64,000 nucleotides of DNA from Sutterella wadsworthensis 2_1_59BFAA (GCF_000297775.1 NZ_JH815522.1:1-64000); one strand, 5' to 3'; shown: positions 28,406 to 37,501, counted from the first letter of the stretch. Numbers and translations: made by a program. The notes: generated from the sequence alone by a model not told the origin.

Positions 28406-28434
28406 TTGCCAAAGCGAATGAAGTCCCTCATAAT
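28406..28434 (+). promoter_or_regulatory. tRNA-Thr promoter
   Basis: TTGCCA (28406-28411) and CATAAT (28429-28434) with a 17-base spacer, about 50 bases before the mature tRNA. Confidence 0.65.
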
Positions 28435-28483
28435 TCAAATCCTCAGTCGAACGCGACTTGCTCCGATCGACTGACAGATGGTG

Positions 28484-28559
28484 GCCGGTGTAGCTCAGCT
28501 GGTAGAGCAGCGCATTCGTAATGCGAAGGTCGGGAGTTCGAATCTCTTCTCCGGCACCA
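28484..28559 (+). tRNA. tRNA-Thr (CGU anticodon)
   Basis: A 76-base cloverleaf with encoded CCA. The acceptor GCCGGTG pairs with the 3' end before ACCA, the D arm is GCTCAGCTGGTAGAGC, the anticodon loop TTCGTAA gives CGT, and the T loop is GTTCGAATC. It matches E. coli tRNA-Thr(CGU) closely. Decodes ACG; its A37 is a substrate for the t6A system encoded by tsaC and tsaE here. Confidence 0.95.
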
Positions 28560-28731
28560 CGAGAATTCAGAAAGGATCTGTACAGCATTGTACAGGTCCT
28601 TTTTTCATTTCCGCCGGCCTTTTTTCAAGTTCCGGCAGGCGGCCTGACCGCTTCGAATCTTGCGCTCGGACGGGGCGCGGTGCTAGTCTCATTCGGTGAA
28701 AACATCTCTCTTGCAAAGGAGGAACCGAATT

Positions 28732-29361
28732 ATGCAAAAGACGGGCATCATCGTGCTGGGCTCGGTTGCGGCCATGCTTCCCGCACTGGCCCAGGCGTCC
28801 GAAACGGTCAGGCTCGCTGAACCCGACCTCGCCATGGAGGGCTCGCTGATGACGGCGCTCAAGAACCGTCACTCGACTCGCGAGTACGCGGCGAAGGACC
28901 TGACGGGCGCGGATCTCTCCAATCTTCTCTGGGCGACGGCGGGCGTCAATCGTCCCGACGGACGCCGAACGGCGCCCACGGCGCTCAACCTCCAGGAAAT
29001 CGGCGTCTACGTCGTGACCGCCAAGGGGGCCTTTTCCTACAGGCACGAAGGGCACGAGCTCGTGAAGCTCACGGACAAAAACCTGATGCCGCTCGTCGCG
29101 ATGCAGCAGGACTTCGTCAACACGGCGCCGCTGGCACTCGTCTATGTGGGCGATCTGACCAAGCTGCCCGGAGAGCGCGGCGCCCAGATGGCCGCAGTTG
29201 ACGCGGGCATTGCCGTTCAGAATGCACTTCTCTACTGCTCTGCGGCGGGGCTTGCCTGCGTGCCGCGCGCCACGATGAACGTGGACGGACTTGCACAGGC
29301 GCTCTCGCTCCCGAAGGGAGCCGTGCCGATCATGAACGTCGTGGTCGGCATGCCGAAGTAG
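28732..29361 (+). CDS. exported nitroreductase-family protein
   Basis: 209 residues. AAAGGAGG precedes the ATG at 28732 by nine bases. Residues 1-23 (MQKTGIIVLGSVAAMLPALAQ) form a Sec signal peptide ending near AQASE. The mature part has the SagB-type nitroreductase pattern: LKNRHSTREYAAKDL, LLWATAGVNRPDGRRTAPTA, and the C-terminal AVDAGIAVQNALLYCSAAGL segment. Most relatives are cytosolic flavoproteins; export is unusual and suggests a periplasmic flavin-dependent role. Substrate unknown. Confidence 0.87.
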   Translation: MQKTGIIVLGSVAAMLPALAQASETVRLAEPDLAMEGSLMTALKNRHSTREYAAKDLTGADLSNLLWATAGVNRPDGRRTAPTALNLQEIGVYVVTAKGAFSYRHEGHELVKLTDKNLMPLVAMQQDFVNTAPLALVYVGDLTKLPGERGAQMAAVDAGIAVQNALLYCSAAGLACVPRATMNVDGLAQALSLPKGAVPIMNVVVGMPK

Positions 29362-29410
29362 GCCGGGCGCCACCTTCCTCAATGCAGGGAGGGCTCGGGA
29401 AAGGTACGGA

Positions 29411-29447
29411 AAAAGGCCCGCACATCATGTCGATCTGCGGGCCTTTT
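29411..29447 (+). terminator. terminator of the exported nitroreductase gene; intron target
   Basis: A perfect 12-bp stem (AAAAGGCCCGCA 29411-29422 with TGCGGGCCTTTT 29436-29447). Being symmetrical, it probably also ended the convergent AsmA-like gene before the intron inserted four bases downstream. Confidence 0.92.
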
Positions 29448-29451
29448 CCTT

Positions 29452-31330
29452 GTGTGCTCGGCATGGGCACGTTCTAACGGGTGAGAGTTCCGAGAGGGGC
29501 CGGCAGTGGCAACCTCATAGCCAAAAGCAAGGTGTGCGTCGCGAGGCGTAGGCTGAAAGAAGCTGGAGGCAAACCCTTGAGCTGATGAACAAGAACCTCA
29601 TCAGGCATACGACGGCGGATAAGCTCGCAAGGCAGAGTGAAGTCCGATAACTGCACGGAGCCGTTGGTGTAAATGAGGCTGCTACATGAGGGGAAAGAGC
29701 GTGTTTCTTACCCGAGGAGGTCTCACGGATGCCGTTCCATTCGGAGCGTCGGAGTAAAGCTTGTCGTGAGAAGTCAGCAGAGGCCATAGTACCGAGCGGG
29801 ATGGTGCTCGGGAAGGGCTGAAATCAATAACAGGAGGCGTCCGACGTAGCCGACAACCCGTTTATTGCTGAAAAATCCCGAAGGGGGACCCCTGCGGAAC
29901 AGGGGAGGATCGGAGGGGAGCAAAGGGAAGAAGGACGAGAAAGAACAAACGCCGCCACATGCGAAGGCAACGAATGGTAACCCTAGAAGCCATCCTTGAA
30001 CGGAACAACTTGAACCGAGCTTATAAGCAGGTCAAGGCAAACAGAGGCGGTCCGGGCGTCGACGGCATGACCGTAGACGAGCTCTTGGACTATCTGCGTG
30101 CGCACGCCGTCGAGATAGTGGAAACCGTGAAGGCGGGGAAATACAAACCTCAGCCCGTACGCCGAGTCATGATCCCGAAGGAGGAGAAAGGCAAGTTCAG
30201 ACCGTTGGAAATTCCAACTGCTGTCGATCGAGTCATCCAACAGGCGATAGCGCAGAAACTGAGCGACGAATACGAACCAGTATTCAGTTTGCACAGTCAT
30301 GGCTTTCGCCCGTGCAGGAGTTGCCGGACGGCCATTGACGAGGCCCTCGATATCGCAAATCAGGGTTACGTCTGGGTCGTGGACCTCGACCTGTCGAAGT
30401 TCTTCGACACGGTCAACCACTCCAAGCTCCTGCAACTCTTGTCGGACAAGCTCAAGGACGGACGAGTAGTCTCACTCATCCACAAGATCCTGAGAGCACC
30501 GATACAAGAAGGGGACAAGATCACGCCATGCGAAATAGGAACGCCGCAAGGCGGTCCGGTCAGCCCCGTTCTCGCCAACATCATGCTCAACGAGCTCGAC
30601 CATGAGCTCGAACGCAGAGGGCACCGTTTCGTTCGGTACGCCGACGACATGATGATCTTCTGCAGGAGCAGGAAGGCGGCGGAGCGGACTCTCAGACACC
30701 TCAAGCCCTACGTGGAGGGAAAGCTGTTTCTGAAACTCGACGAACAGAAGACGAAGATCTGCCGCATGACGGATCCGAACCTGAAGTTCCTTGGGGTTGG
30801 CTTTTGGCAAAGCCGAGGCATCGTGAAAGCACGACCGCATCAGAAGTCCAAGGCCAAATGCAGACAGCGCCTGAAGACCATTACCTCACGCAGTCGAGGC
30901 AGAAGCCTTGAAGCGTACAGGAAGGAGCTGAAGGCTTTCGTCTGCGGATGGGCCAACTATTTCGCGGAGTCGTCGATGGCGATATTCGTCAGAAGCACCG
31001 ATGAATGGTTGCGCAGACGCATCCGACAGATCTACTGGAAACAGTGGAAGAAGGTTCGGACAAAGTTTGCGGAGCTCAGGAAACTGGGCCTAGACGACAA
31101 GGTGACTTGGAAGTGGGCCAATACCCGCAAGTCGTACTGGCATACGGCAAACAGTTGGATACTCTCGACCTCGCTGACAAATGGCTGACTCCGAGAATTG
31201 GGATGGACGTGCCTGGGGGACGTCTACAAGTAGGAAGTTCTCTGAGGTTATTGATAACCGCCCACTGCGGATCCGCACGGTGGGTGGTGTGGAAGGGGCT
31301 GAGGATCAAAAGTCCTCACCCCTATCCGAT
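29452..31330 (+). mobile_element. terminator-associated group II intron (class C-like)
   Basis: The 5' end is GTGTG at 29452, directly after a Rho-independent terminator, the known target type of bacterial class C introns. Bases 29452-29958 hold ribozyme domains I-III. The maturase lies in domain IV. Domain V is recognisable near 31256-31292 (ACCGCCCACTGCGG paired with CGCACGGTGGGTGGT), with CGC in the triad position. Domain VI (31293-31320) has a bulged A at 31318 between GAGGA/TCCTC and GGGG/CCCC. The 3' end is near 31330 (TATCCGAT). The exact 3' boundary is good to one or two bases. Confidence 0.88.
29974..31188 (+). CDS. ltrA: group II intron reverse transcriptase/maturase
   Basis: Promotes intron splicing and retrohoming. 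About 404 residues (409 if the ATG at 29959 is used; AAGG favours 29974). Reverse-transcriptase blocks are complete: NRGGPGVDGM, RRVMIPKEEKGKFRPLEIP, WVVDLDLSKFFDTV, GTPQGGPVSP and catalytic RYADD. The C-terminal X/thumb domain reads WKQWKKVRTK...NTRKSYWHTANS. There is no HNH endonuclease domain, as expected for class C introns. Confidence 0.94.
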   Translation: MVTLEAILERNNLNRAYKQVKANRGGPGVDGMTVDELLDYLRAHAVEIVETVKAGKYKPQPVRRVMIPKEEKGKFRPLEIPTAVDRVIQQAIAQKLSDEYEPVFSLHSHGFRPCRSCRTAIDEALDIANQGYVWVVDLDLSKFFDTVNHSKLLQLLSDKLKDGRVVSLIHKILRAPIQEGDKITPCEIGTPQGGPVSPVLANIMLNELDHELERRGHRFVRYADDMMIFCRSRKAAERTLRHLKPYVEGKLFLKLDEQKTKICRMTDPNLKFLGVGFWQSRGIVKARPHQKSKAKCRQRLKTITSRSRGRSLEAYRKELKAFVCGWANYFAESSMAIFVRSTDEWLRRRIRQIYWKQWKKVRTKFAELRKLGLDDKVTWKWANTRKSYWHTANSWILSTSLTNG

Positions 31331-31340
31331 TGGGCGGCGA

Positions 31341-33803
31341 TCACTGGAGCTTCGTGCTCATGGCGCCTGAAAGCTTGGTGAGGAGCGCCGTGGCGACGGC
31401 GTTTCCGTCAATGCCTTCGGCGGAGAACCTGCCGTTTTCATAGCGCACGCCGTTGAGGACGATGCTGCCGCCGAGGTACTTCTCGGTCTTCTTGGCGTAC
31501 TTGTCCTTGCCCGTCAACAGGCTGGCGAGGCCAGAAAGCTCGCGTATGGCCTTCGTCTCCCTGGTGCCGGGCTGGTCGATTTCGGCCTTCTTGACGCAAA
31601 GCGTGACCGGGTCGGTCGTCTTGACTGCAAGGCCCGTGAGGGCGGCGTTGTTCCATGTCATGAGGCTGCGGCCCTTGGCGTTGAGCATGTTGAACTTCGC
31701 CATGCTGATGTCGCCCGCCCAGCTCGCAACCTGCTTGTCCTTTTCGGACGCAAGGCCGAACCTGCCCTTGCTCTCGAGCGTGCCGCTCTGCGCGCCGATG
31801 CCGGCGTAGGCCGTCATGACGGAGGAGAGCGACTTCATGTTGATGCCCGACAGCGTCGTCGAGACGTCGGCGGTCATGGGCGAGAGCGTCACGGTGCCGT
31901 CTGCCGCAAGGGTGCCGCCCGCAGTGCCTGCGGACATCTTCACGGTGGCGGCAGCGCCTTCGGCCGAGGAGAGGTTCTTCACCGAGGCGTTGATGTCGGA
32001 GACCGTGATGGCGGCGTTGGGCTTGACGCTCGTGTCGCGGAAGTTGAATCTGGAGTTCTTCACGTCGGCCGAAGCGACCTTCCACTGCCAGGGCTTGCCC
32101 GCCTTTTCGGTGGTCTTCGCATCGGCGTCCTTCTGGGCCGCCTTCTTGGCTGCGCCTGCCTTGGAGGGCATGAGATTGAGGCCGGCGGAGGTCATGACGG
32201 CGTTGACGACGGCCGTGTCGAGCAGGATGCTGTCGACGTTGACGGACTGCTTCGCCGTGTCAAGGCTGCCGAGCTTGACGGAGGCGGTTCTGGCGGAGAC
32301 GAGCGTCGACTTGCCCTGTTTCACCTGAAGGTTGGTAAGGGAGGCGGTGCCGCTGCCCGTGACGGCGGAGCCCTTGACGGCTGCCTTGACGTTGAGGCTA
32401 ACGGCGCCCGAGGCATCGAAGCCCGTTGCGTTCCTGATGTAGGAGGCGAGCTGTGCGGCCTGCAGGCCGCTGGCCTTGAGGGTGGCGTTGACCACGAGCG
32501 GTGCAGGCGTGACGTCCGCCGCAAGCGAGAGCATGCCGCCGAAAACCTTTGCGCCCGCTTCGGCCTTCGCGGGCTTGGCGTTCGCTGCGTTCGTCAGGCC
32601 CGTGACCGTGGCGTTGAGGGCCGTGACGTTGATTTTGGCGGCGGGCCTGACGGTCGAGTCGTTCCAGGTGGCGTTGCCGTTGCGGATCTGCACGGAGTCC
32701 ACGCGCCAGTGCCAGCCGGAGTTGCTGCCGGAATCCTTGCCCGAGTCCGCAGCGGCGCCCGACGAGAAGCCTTGGGCGGTCTGGGAGACGTTGAGGCCGG
32801 AGGGCGTGTTGACGAAGTGGACCTTCGGATCCTGAATGACGATGCTGCCGACGGAGGCCTGATGTTCGAGAAGGTCCAACTCGGTGAGCTGCAGGCTCGC
32901 CTTCTTGAAGGAGGCGAGCGGCTGGACGCGGTTGCTGACCTGCTGGACGGCGGTGAGGTCGTTGACGTTCACGGTGCCCGAGACGAGCATCTTGCCGGGC
33001 TTGCCGCTCGTAGCATTGCGGAAGACGACGTTGACCTCGGTCGAGAGACGGCCGTTTTCAAGCATGAGGCTCGGCGTATTGAGCGCGGGCACGAGCTTGA
33101 AGACGGGGGCGAGGTCCAGATTCGAGATCTTCATGTTGAGGCGCGCCGAGAGCGTGGTGCCGAAGGGCTGCGTGGAGCCCGTGGCGAAGATCGGCGTGCC
33201 GTTGAGCTTCATGGAGAGCTTGGGCGTGACGAGGCTGCTCTTGGAGTTGGCGAGCGTGCTCACGAACGGAAGCTCGAGGTTGAAGTCGGTGACCGACTGG
33301 TCGATGGCGCGTGCGCGGTCGAGGACCTGAAGGGAGGAGTTTTTGACGCTGATGTTGTAGACCGCGAAGGAGGGAAGGCTGCTGCTTTCCGAGGAGGCCT
33401 TTTCCGACGATCCGCCTTCGGCCGAACCGTGGCCGTTCATGAGCCTGCGCATGTCCTCGTCATCGAGTGCGACGACGGCGTTGAGCCCGTCGACGGTCAC
33501 TTCGTCAATGACGGGCGCAAGCTCGACGAGCGTCTGGGCCGACGCATTCACGTAGAAGCGGTCGAGCGAGAGAAGCGGAGGGTTGTTGTTCTTGCCTGCA
33601 ACCGTGAGCCCCTCGAGCGTGAACTCCCAGGTCCACGGATTGAAGGCGACATTTGTGACGGTCACGCTGCGTCCGAGCTGCTTGCCGAGCGTGTCGGCGA
33701 GCGTCGACTTGACGAGCGTGGGCACCGCGAGATAGCCGGCGGCTGCGTAAAGCGCCGTGGCGACGACGGCCGCGCCTGCCGTGATCTTGAAAATGCTGGC
33801 CAT
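31341..33803 (-). CDS. AsmA-like / DUF748 envelope protein
   Basis: 820 residues with one N-terminal membrane anchor (about 5-30) and a long periplasmic part of beta-rich repeats, ending in the DUF748-type VRYENGRFSAEGIDG segment. AsmA-like proteins bridge the periplasm and influence lipid transport; this assignment is by family resemblance. GGAGGG precedes the ATG at 33803, and TATAAT at 33841-33846 (minus strand) is a likely -10. The stop codon lies ten bases from the intron 3' end, so its original shared terminator is now 1.9 kb away. Confidence 0.8.
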   Translation of the reverse strand: MASIFKITAGAAVVATALYAAAGYLAVPTLVKSTLADTLGKQLGRSVTVTNVAFNPWTWEFTLEGLTVAGKNNNPPLLSLDRFYVNASAQTLVELAPVIDEVTVDGLNAVVALDDEDMRRLMNGHGSAEGGSSEKASSESSSLPSFAVYNISVKNSSLQVLDRARAIDQSVTDFNLELPFVSTLANSKSSLVTPKLSMKLNGTPIFATGSTQPFGTTLSARLNMKISNLDLAPVFKLVPALNTPSLMLENGRLSTEVNVVFRNATSGKPGKMLVSGTVNVNDLTAVQQVSNRVQPLASFKKASLQLTELDLLEHQASVGSIVIQDPKVHFVNTPSGLNVSQTAQGFSSGAAADSGKDSGSNSGWHWRVDSVQIRNGNATWNDSTVRPAAKINVTALNATVTGLTNAANAKPAKAEAGAKVFGGMLSLAADVTPAPLVVNATLKASGLQAAQLASYIRNATGFDASGAVSLNVKAAVKGSAVTGSGTASLTNLQVKQGKSTLVSARTASVKLGSLDTAKQSVNVDSILLDTAVVNAVMTSAGLNLMPSKAGAAKKAAQKDADAKTTEKAGKPWQWKVASADVKNSRFNFRDTSVKPNAAITVSDINASVKNLSSAEGAAATVKMSAGTAGGTLAADGTVTLSPMTADVSTTLSGINMKSLSSVMTAYAGIGAQSGTLESKGRFGLASEKDKQVASWAGDISMAKFNMLNAKGRSLMTWNNAALTGLAVKTTDPVTLCVKKAEIDQPGTRETKAIRELSGLASLLTGKDKYAKKTEKYLGGSIVLNGVRYENGRFSAEGIDGNAVATALLTKLSGAMSTKLQ

Positions 33804-34040
33804 GTCCTGCCCTCCCTGACTAGGTTCCCCTGTTCTGTACATTATAGGTGCCAGTTCAGAGGCTCCGATTGGCACGATGGGGGTGAAAACACCGCCAACG
33901 CTTCTGCCCGAGGAAGTTCAGCGGGTTTTGCGATATTTCGACATTTTGTTTCCGCGGGGCGCCGTGCACGACGTAGGGAAGCGAAAGGGCGGGGTGTGAT
34001 GCGCAGGAAGGGACGGCGGAGCGGGGTGCCTGAAAGCAGA
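33804..34040. other. promoter region of the AsmA-like gene and ssrA downstream spacer
   Basis: 237 bases with no credible gene. A perfect minus-strand TATAAT at 33841-33846 is the likely -10 of the AsmA-like gene; the -35 is unclear. Nothing else was recognised. Confidence 0.5.
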
Positions 34041-34075
34041 AGGGCCTGAGATCGTGCAGAACAATCTCAGGCCCT
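34041..34075 (-). terminator. ssrA terminator
   Basis: A perfect 12-bp stem AGGGCCTGAGAT (34041-34052) with ATCTCAGGCCCT (34064-34075), six bases after the tmRNA 3' end. The T tract on the minus strand is short (TTCTGCTTTC). Confidence 0.8.
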
Positions 34076-34080
34076 GAATA

Positions 34081-34440
34081 TGGTGGAGGCGGCGGGAGTT
34101 GAACCCGCGTCCGGAAACCTTTTTCTGTTGGGTCTACATGCTTAGCCGCATGATTTGAATCTCACCGGATGCCCTGCCGAGCGGCGGGCCGGCATCCAGC
34201 CAGTCACCTTGATTTCGGAAGCGCGTCGGTGACGCCCGCACATCCTAGACTCTGTCAAATGATACTGCTGTCGATTGCTCGACCCGGCCCAGAGACAAAC
34301 CGGTGCAGCATCTCGCATTAAGCAGCGAGAGCGAAACGCTTGTTGTTGGCGTTTAATTGTTTGCAGCGGATTTACGAGGTGACTGCACCTCGACATGCCC
34401 CATACAGCGTCCGCGTCCCCGTCGAAGCCAAGGCGCCCCC
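34081..34440 (-). ncRNA. ssrA: transfer-messenger RNA
   Basis: Rescues stalled ribosomes. The 5' end GGGGGCGCCTTGGCTTCGAC pairs in its first seven bases with the 3' CGCCTCC before ACCA, and GTTCAACTCCCGCC is the T arm. The tag frame (34350 down to 34318) encodes ANNKRFALAA followed by TAA, ending in the usual ALAA proteolysis signal. Length 360 bases is normal. Confidence 0.96.
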
Positions 34441-34457
34441 TGTATGAAGGATGACCA

Positions 34458-35129
34458 TTATAACGCATGAGCGTTGAGCTGCACGGCCCATGTCGCGAGT
34501 TCGGCGGGCGAATGTGCAACAAGATCCGCACCCCAGCTTTCGGGCGGCGTGACTGCATAGCCCCAGGTGCAGGCCGCGCAGGGCATGCCCGCCGCATGCG
34601 CCGCTGCCACGTCTCTCGGGTCGTCGCCTGCGTAGAGGATGTCCGTGACGTGAACGCCCGTGAGTCGGGCGGCCGTCAGCAGGGAGTCGGGCGCAGGCTT
34701 CATCGCGCAGCCTTCGGAGTCGCTGCCGAGCACGACGTCAAGCTGTCCGTCGAGTCCGAGGTTGTCCGTGAGCCTGAGTGCAAGGTGCTCGACCTTATTG
34801 GTGACGACGCCCGTCCGGATGCCTGCGGCCCGGAGAGCCTCGAGCATGACGGGGACGCCCTCGAAGGGACGGGAGCGGTCCGTCATGTGGGCGGCGTAGT
34901 TGTCGAGGAATTCGGTCCTGAGGGCGAGGAAGGCGGGATCGTCCCTGCCGATGCCCATGGCCTTGCCGAGAAGGCCGGGGGCGCCCCTGCTCGCGTAGGG
35001 ACGGAGCTCCTCTTCGGGAAGCGGGGCGATGCCCCTGGCGGTCCTCACCATGTTGACGGCGAGCGCAAGGTCGGGTGCGGTGTCGACGAGGGTGCCGTCA
35101 AGGTCGAAGAGAAAAAGCCTGATGGTCAT
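34458..35129 (-). CDS. gph: HAD phosphatase, phosphoglycolate phosphatase type
   Basis: 223 residues: HAD motif I FDLDGTLVDT (8-17), motif II VVTNK, motif III Lys in MKPAPDSLL, and motif IV YAGDDPRDVAAA. The family removes phosphate from 2-phosphoglycolate formed during DNA repair; MurNAc-6-phosphate phosphatase (MupP) is a close alternative. In Burkholderiales gph commonly follows ompA and ubiG; here ubiG is absent and ompA is directly upstream behind a terminator. Confidence 0.85.
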   Translation of the reverse strand: MTIRLFLFDLDGTLVDTAPDLALAVNMVRTARGIAPLPEEELRPYASRGAPGLLGKAMGIGRDDPAFLALRTEFLDNYAAHMTDRSRPFEGVPVMLEALRAAGIRTGVVTNKVEHLALRLTDNLGLDGQLDVVLGSDSEGCAMKPAPDSLLTAARLTGVHVTDILYAGDDPRDVAAAHAAGMPCAACTWGYAVTPPESWGADLVAHSPAELATWAVQLNAHAL

Positions 35130-35160
35130 GGTCGTGCTGTCCTGAGAGGAGGAATAAAGA

Positions 35161-35191
35161 AAGCCCTCGAACGTCTGGCATTCGAGGGCTT
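35161..35191 (-). terminator. ompA terminator
   Basis: AAGCCCTCGAA (35161-35171) pairs perfectly with TTCGAGGGCTT (35181-35191) and is followed on the minus strand by TTCTTTATT. It is 45 bases after the ompA stop. Confidence 0.85.
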
Positions 35192-35235
35192 GCCGAGGGC
35201 GCTTGAGCGCGCCCTCACGGAACTTCAGTCAGGAA

Positions 35236-35895
35236 TTACTGACGCGTACCGACGACTTCAACCACGGCGCGGCGGTTCGGAGCGAGGCACTGAACGAGTT
35301 CGCGGAAGTTCTTGACCTGGCCCTTGGCGGAGGGGTTCGGGCAGTCAACAACCGGATCGGCCTCACCGCGGCCTTCGGTCTGGATCAGGTTGGCGTCCAC
35401 GCCCTTGGAGACGAGGTAGGTCTTGACGGATTCAGCACGAGCAGCGGAGAGCTTTTCGTTGTAGGCGTCCTTGCCGAGACGGTCGGCATAGCCGGTGGAG
35501 AGGATGACTTCAACGTTCACGCCGGCGAGACGGGAGACGAGGTCGTCGAGAACGGCCTTGCCTTCATCCTTGAGGGTGGACTTGTCGAAGTTGAAGAGCA
35601 TGTCGGCGGAGAAGGTCACCTTTTCGGCAGCGGGAGCAACCGGAGCGGCGGCCTGCTTCGGCTGGCAGGCTTCGGCAGGGAGAACATCGGCGTCGCACTG
35701 GCAACCTTCACCGGAGGCTTCGGCGAGAGCGGGCGTCCAGAAGTTGGTGCGCCAGCAGAGACCAAAGCCGCTCTTGACGATCTGACCGTCAGCGGAGTGG
35801 ACATAAGGGCTGACCTGGTCGGCAGCGAAGGAAGCGCCCGACACCGCCAGCATCATAGCGGCCACAAGGCCGCCAATCTTCAGAGAAGTCTTCAT
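35236..35895 (-). CDS. ompA: OmpA-family outer membrane protein
   Basis: 219 residues: Sec signal peptide (MKTSLKIGGLVAAMMLAVSG to SFAA), a short Cys-containing middle (CWRTNFW, CQCDAD), and a C-terminal OmpA peptidoglycan-binding domain (about 90-215: FNFDKSTLKDEGKAVLDDL, STGYADRLG, KLSAARAESVKTYL, GRGEADPV, NRRAVVEV). There is no eight-strand barrel; it resembles the small Burkholderiales OmpA lipid-free form. GAGG precedes the ATG at 35895. Confidence 0.93.
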   Translation of the reverse strand: MKTSLKIGGLVAAMMLAVSGASFAADQVSPYVHSADGQIVKSGFGLCWRTNFWTPALAEASGEGCQCDADVLPAEACQPKQAAAPVAPAAEKVTFSADMLFNFDKSTLKDEGKAVLDDLVSRLAGVNVEVILSTGYADRLGKDAYNEKLSAARAESVKTYLVSKGVDANLIQTEGRGEADPVVDCPNPSAKGQVKNFRELVQCLAPNRRAVVEVVGTRQ

Positions 35896-36196
35896 TGTTG
35901 TTATCCTCAAAAAGTTCAGGAAGCTTAAACGGGATGGACGATTTGTCACCAACAGGACTGCCGGCTACAAACAGATCACCCAGATGTCTTGCCCGTTAAC
36001 TCGGACAGGATACACCGAACACGTCAAGCGTGCGAAGGTCAGTGCTGTCCTGCGGGGTCAAATGGCTAAATATCTAGGTTCATTCTGTCAGATTTCCGCA
36101 ACGATTTCCACCGCTGGACATCCCGTATTACACCTAAAGCCGATTTATCGGGGAGGGAAAAAAAACGCCTGGTCGCCGCTGTGACCGCGCGGGGAC
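35896..36196. promoter_or_regulatory. ompA promoter and leader region
   Basis: 301 bases without a gene, AT-richer than the surroundings. TTGACG (minus, near 36023) and TTGACC (minus, near 36060) are possible -35 boxes, but no partner at good spacing stood out. It ends at the stop of the deaminase gene. Confidence 0.4.
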
Positions 36197-37501
36197 TCAA
36201 ATGAGGGGCGCCCACTTTTCGAGCAGCGTGCGAGCAGTGTCGTCTCTCGGCTCCGTGCCTTCGCCTGCGGCAAGCCTGCCTGCAACCCAGACGTGGGTCA
36301 CGTGTTCACGGCCCGCCGAATAAAGAAGTTGGGCGGCTGGGTCGGTGACGGGACCGCATTCGATGCCCGAGAGGTCGACCGCGATCATGTCGGCGCATTT
36401 TCCGATTTCCAGAGAACCGATTTCATCGTCCCAGTGAAGGGCGCGCGCGCCGCCGAGCGTCGCGGCCTCGAGCATGTCGAAGACCTTCGCGCAGGTGGTG
36501 CCGCCCGCGACGGCCTTGGCGAGCATGGCCGCGAGGCGGGTCTCGCCGAGCATGTCGAGCTTGTCGTTGCTTGCCGCTCCGTCGGTGCCGATGCCGAGGT
36601 TGATGCCCGCCTTCATCATCTTCGCGACGGGCGCGAAGCCCGAGGCGAGTTTGAGGTTGGAGGACGGACAGTGGCAGACGGATGCGCGTGCCTCGGCGAG
36701 CATGCGGATGTCCTCGTTGCTCGTGTGCACGCTGTGCACGGAGATGAGGCGCTCGTTGAGAAGTCCGAGGCGGGCAAGGCGGGCGACGGGGCGCTCGCCG
36801 TGGTCCTTGAGGGAGGTCTCCACCTCGCCTGCGGTTTCATTGACGTGGATGTGCACGGGCAGGTCGTGGCGCTCGCTCAGGGCGGCGCATCGCGCAAGGG
36901 AGGCGTCGCTCACCGTATAGGGCGCGTGCGGCCCGACGGTCACGCGCACGAACGGGTCGCCGCTGTAACGCTCGATGAGCGCCTCGCACTTGCTGATGTA
37001 CTCGTCGTCGTTCGCGGCCCAGGCGGACGGGAAGCCGATGACGATGCCTGCGGTCGCGCAGCGCAGCCCCGCCTCGCGAAGGCCTTCAGCGGCGGCTTCG
37101 GGGAAGAAGTAGAGGTCCGAACAGCAGGTGACGCCCGAGCGGATCATTTCGACGCCCGCGATCAGGCTGCCGTCGTGCACGAATTCCGCACTCATGAGGC
37201 GTCCCTCGGCGGGCCAGATCTCCTTGGTGAGCCAGTCCATGAGGGGAAGGTCGGCGCCCCTGCCGCGAAGCAGGTTCATGGCCGCGTGCGTGTGAAGGTT
37301 GATGAGGCCGGGCATGACGACGCCTGCGGGCAGGCGCATCGTCTTCGCCTCGAGACCCGCGTAGCGGACTCTGGCGGCCTCGGTCGGAAGAATGTCTGCG
37401 ATGCGGCCGCCCGAGAAGACGACGGTGTGATTCTTCAGAACGGTGTTTCGGGGAATGACGGGAATGACCCAGCGGGCCTCGACGAGCGTGTCGGCGGTCA
37501 T
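36197..37501 (-). CDS. mtaD: MTA/SAH deaminase-type amidohydrolase
   Basis: Deaminates methylthioadenosine and S-adenosylhomocysteine; some relatives act on triazines or guanine. 434 residues: metal motif NLHTHAAMNLLRGRG, IHVNETAGEVE, HSVH, and IGTDGAASNDKLDMLGE. ATG at 37501 (MTADTLVEARW) is preferred since GAGG lies six bases upstream; the frame extends to 37657. It is adjacent to gyrA, divergently, as in several Burkholderiales. Exact substrate uncertain. Confidence 0.85.
   Translation of the reverse strand: MTADTLVEARWVIPVIPRNTVLKNHTVVFSGGRIADILPTEAARVRYAGLEAKTMRLPAGVVMPGLINLHTHAAMNLLRGRGADLPLMDWLTKEIWPAEGRLMSAEFVHDGSLIAGVEMIRSGVTCCSDLYFFPEAAAEGLREAGLRCATAGIVIGFPSAWAANDDEYISKCEALIERYSGDPFVRVTVGPHAPYTVSDASLARCAALSERHDLPVHIHVNETAGEVETSLKDHGERPVARLARLGLLNERLISVHSVHTSNEDIRMLAEARASVCHCPSSNLKLASGFAPVAKMMKAGINLGIGTDGAASNDKLDMLGETRLAAMLAKAVAGGTTCAKVFDMLEAATLGGARALHWDDEIGSLEIGKCADMIAVDLSGIECGPVTDPAAQLLYSAGREHVTHVWVAGRLAAGEGTEPRDDTARTLLEKWAPLI

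Noticed and set aside
28307-28588. 93-residue minus-strand frame overlapping the tRNA-Thr gene
   Set aside because: It contains the typical GAGEEIRTPDLRITNALLYQLSY translation artefact of an antisense tRNA (quoted here as GAGEEIRTPD), not a real protein.
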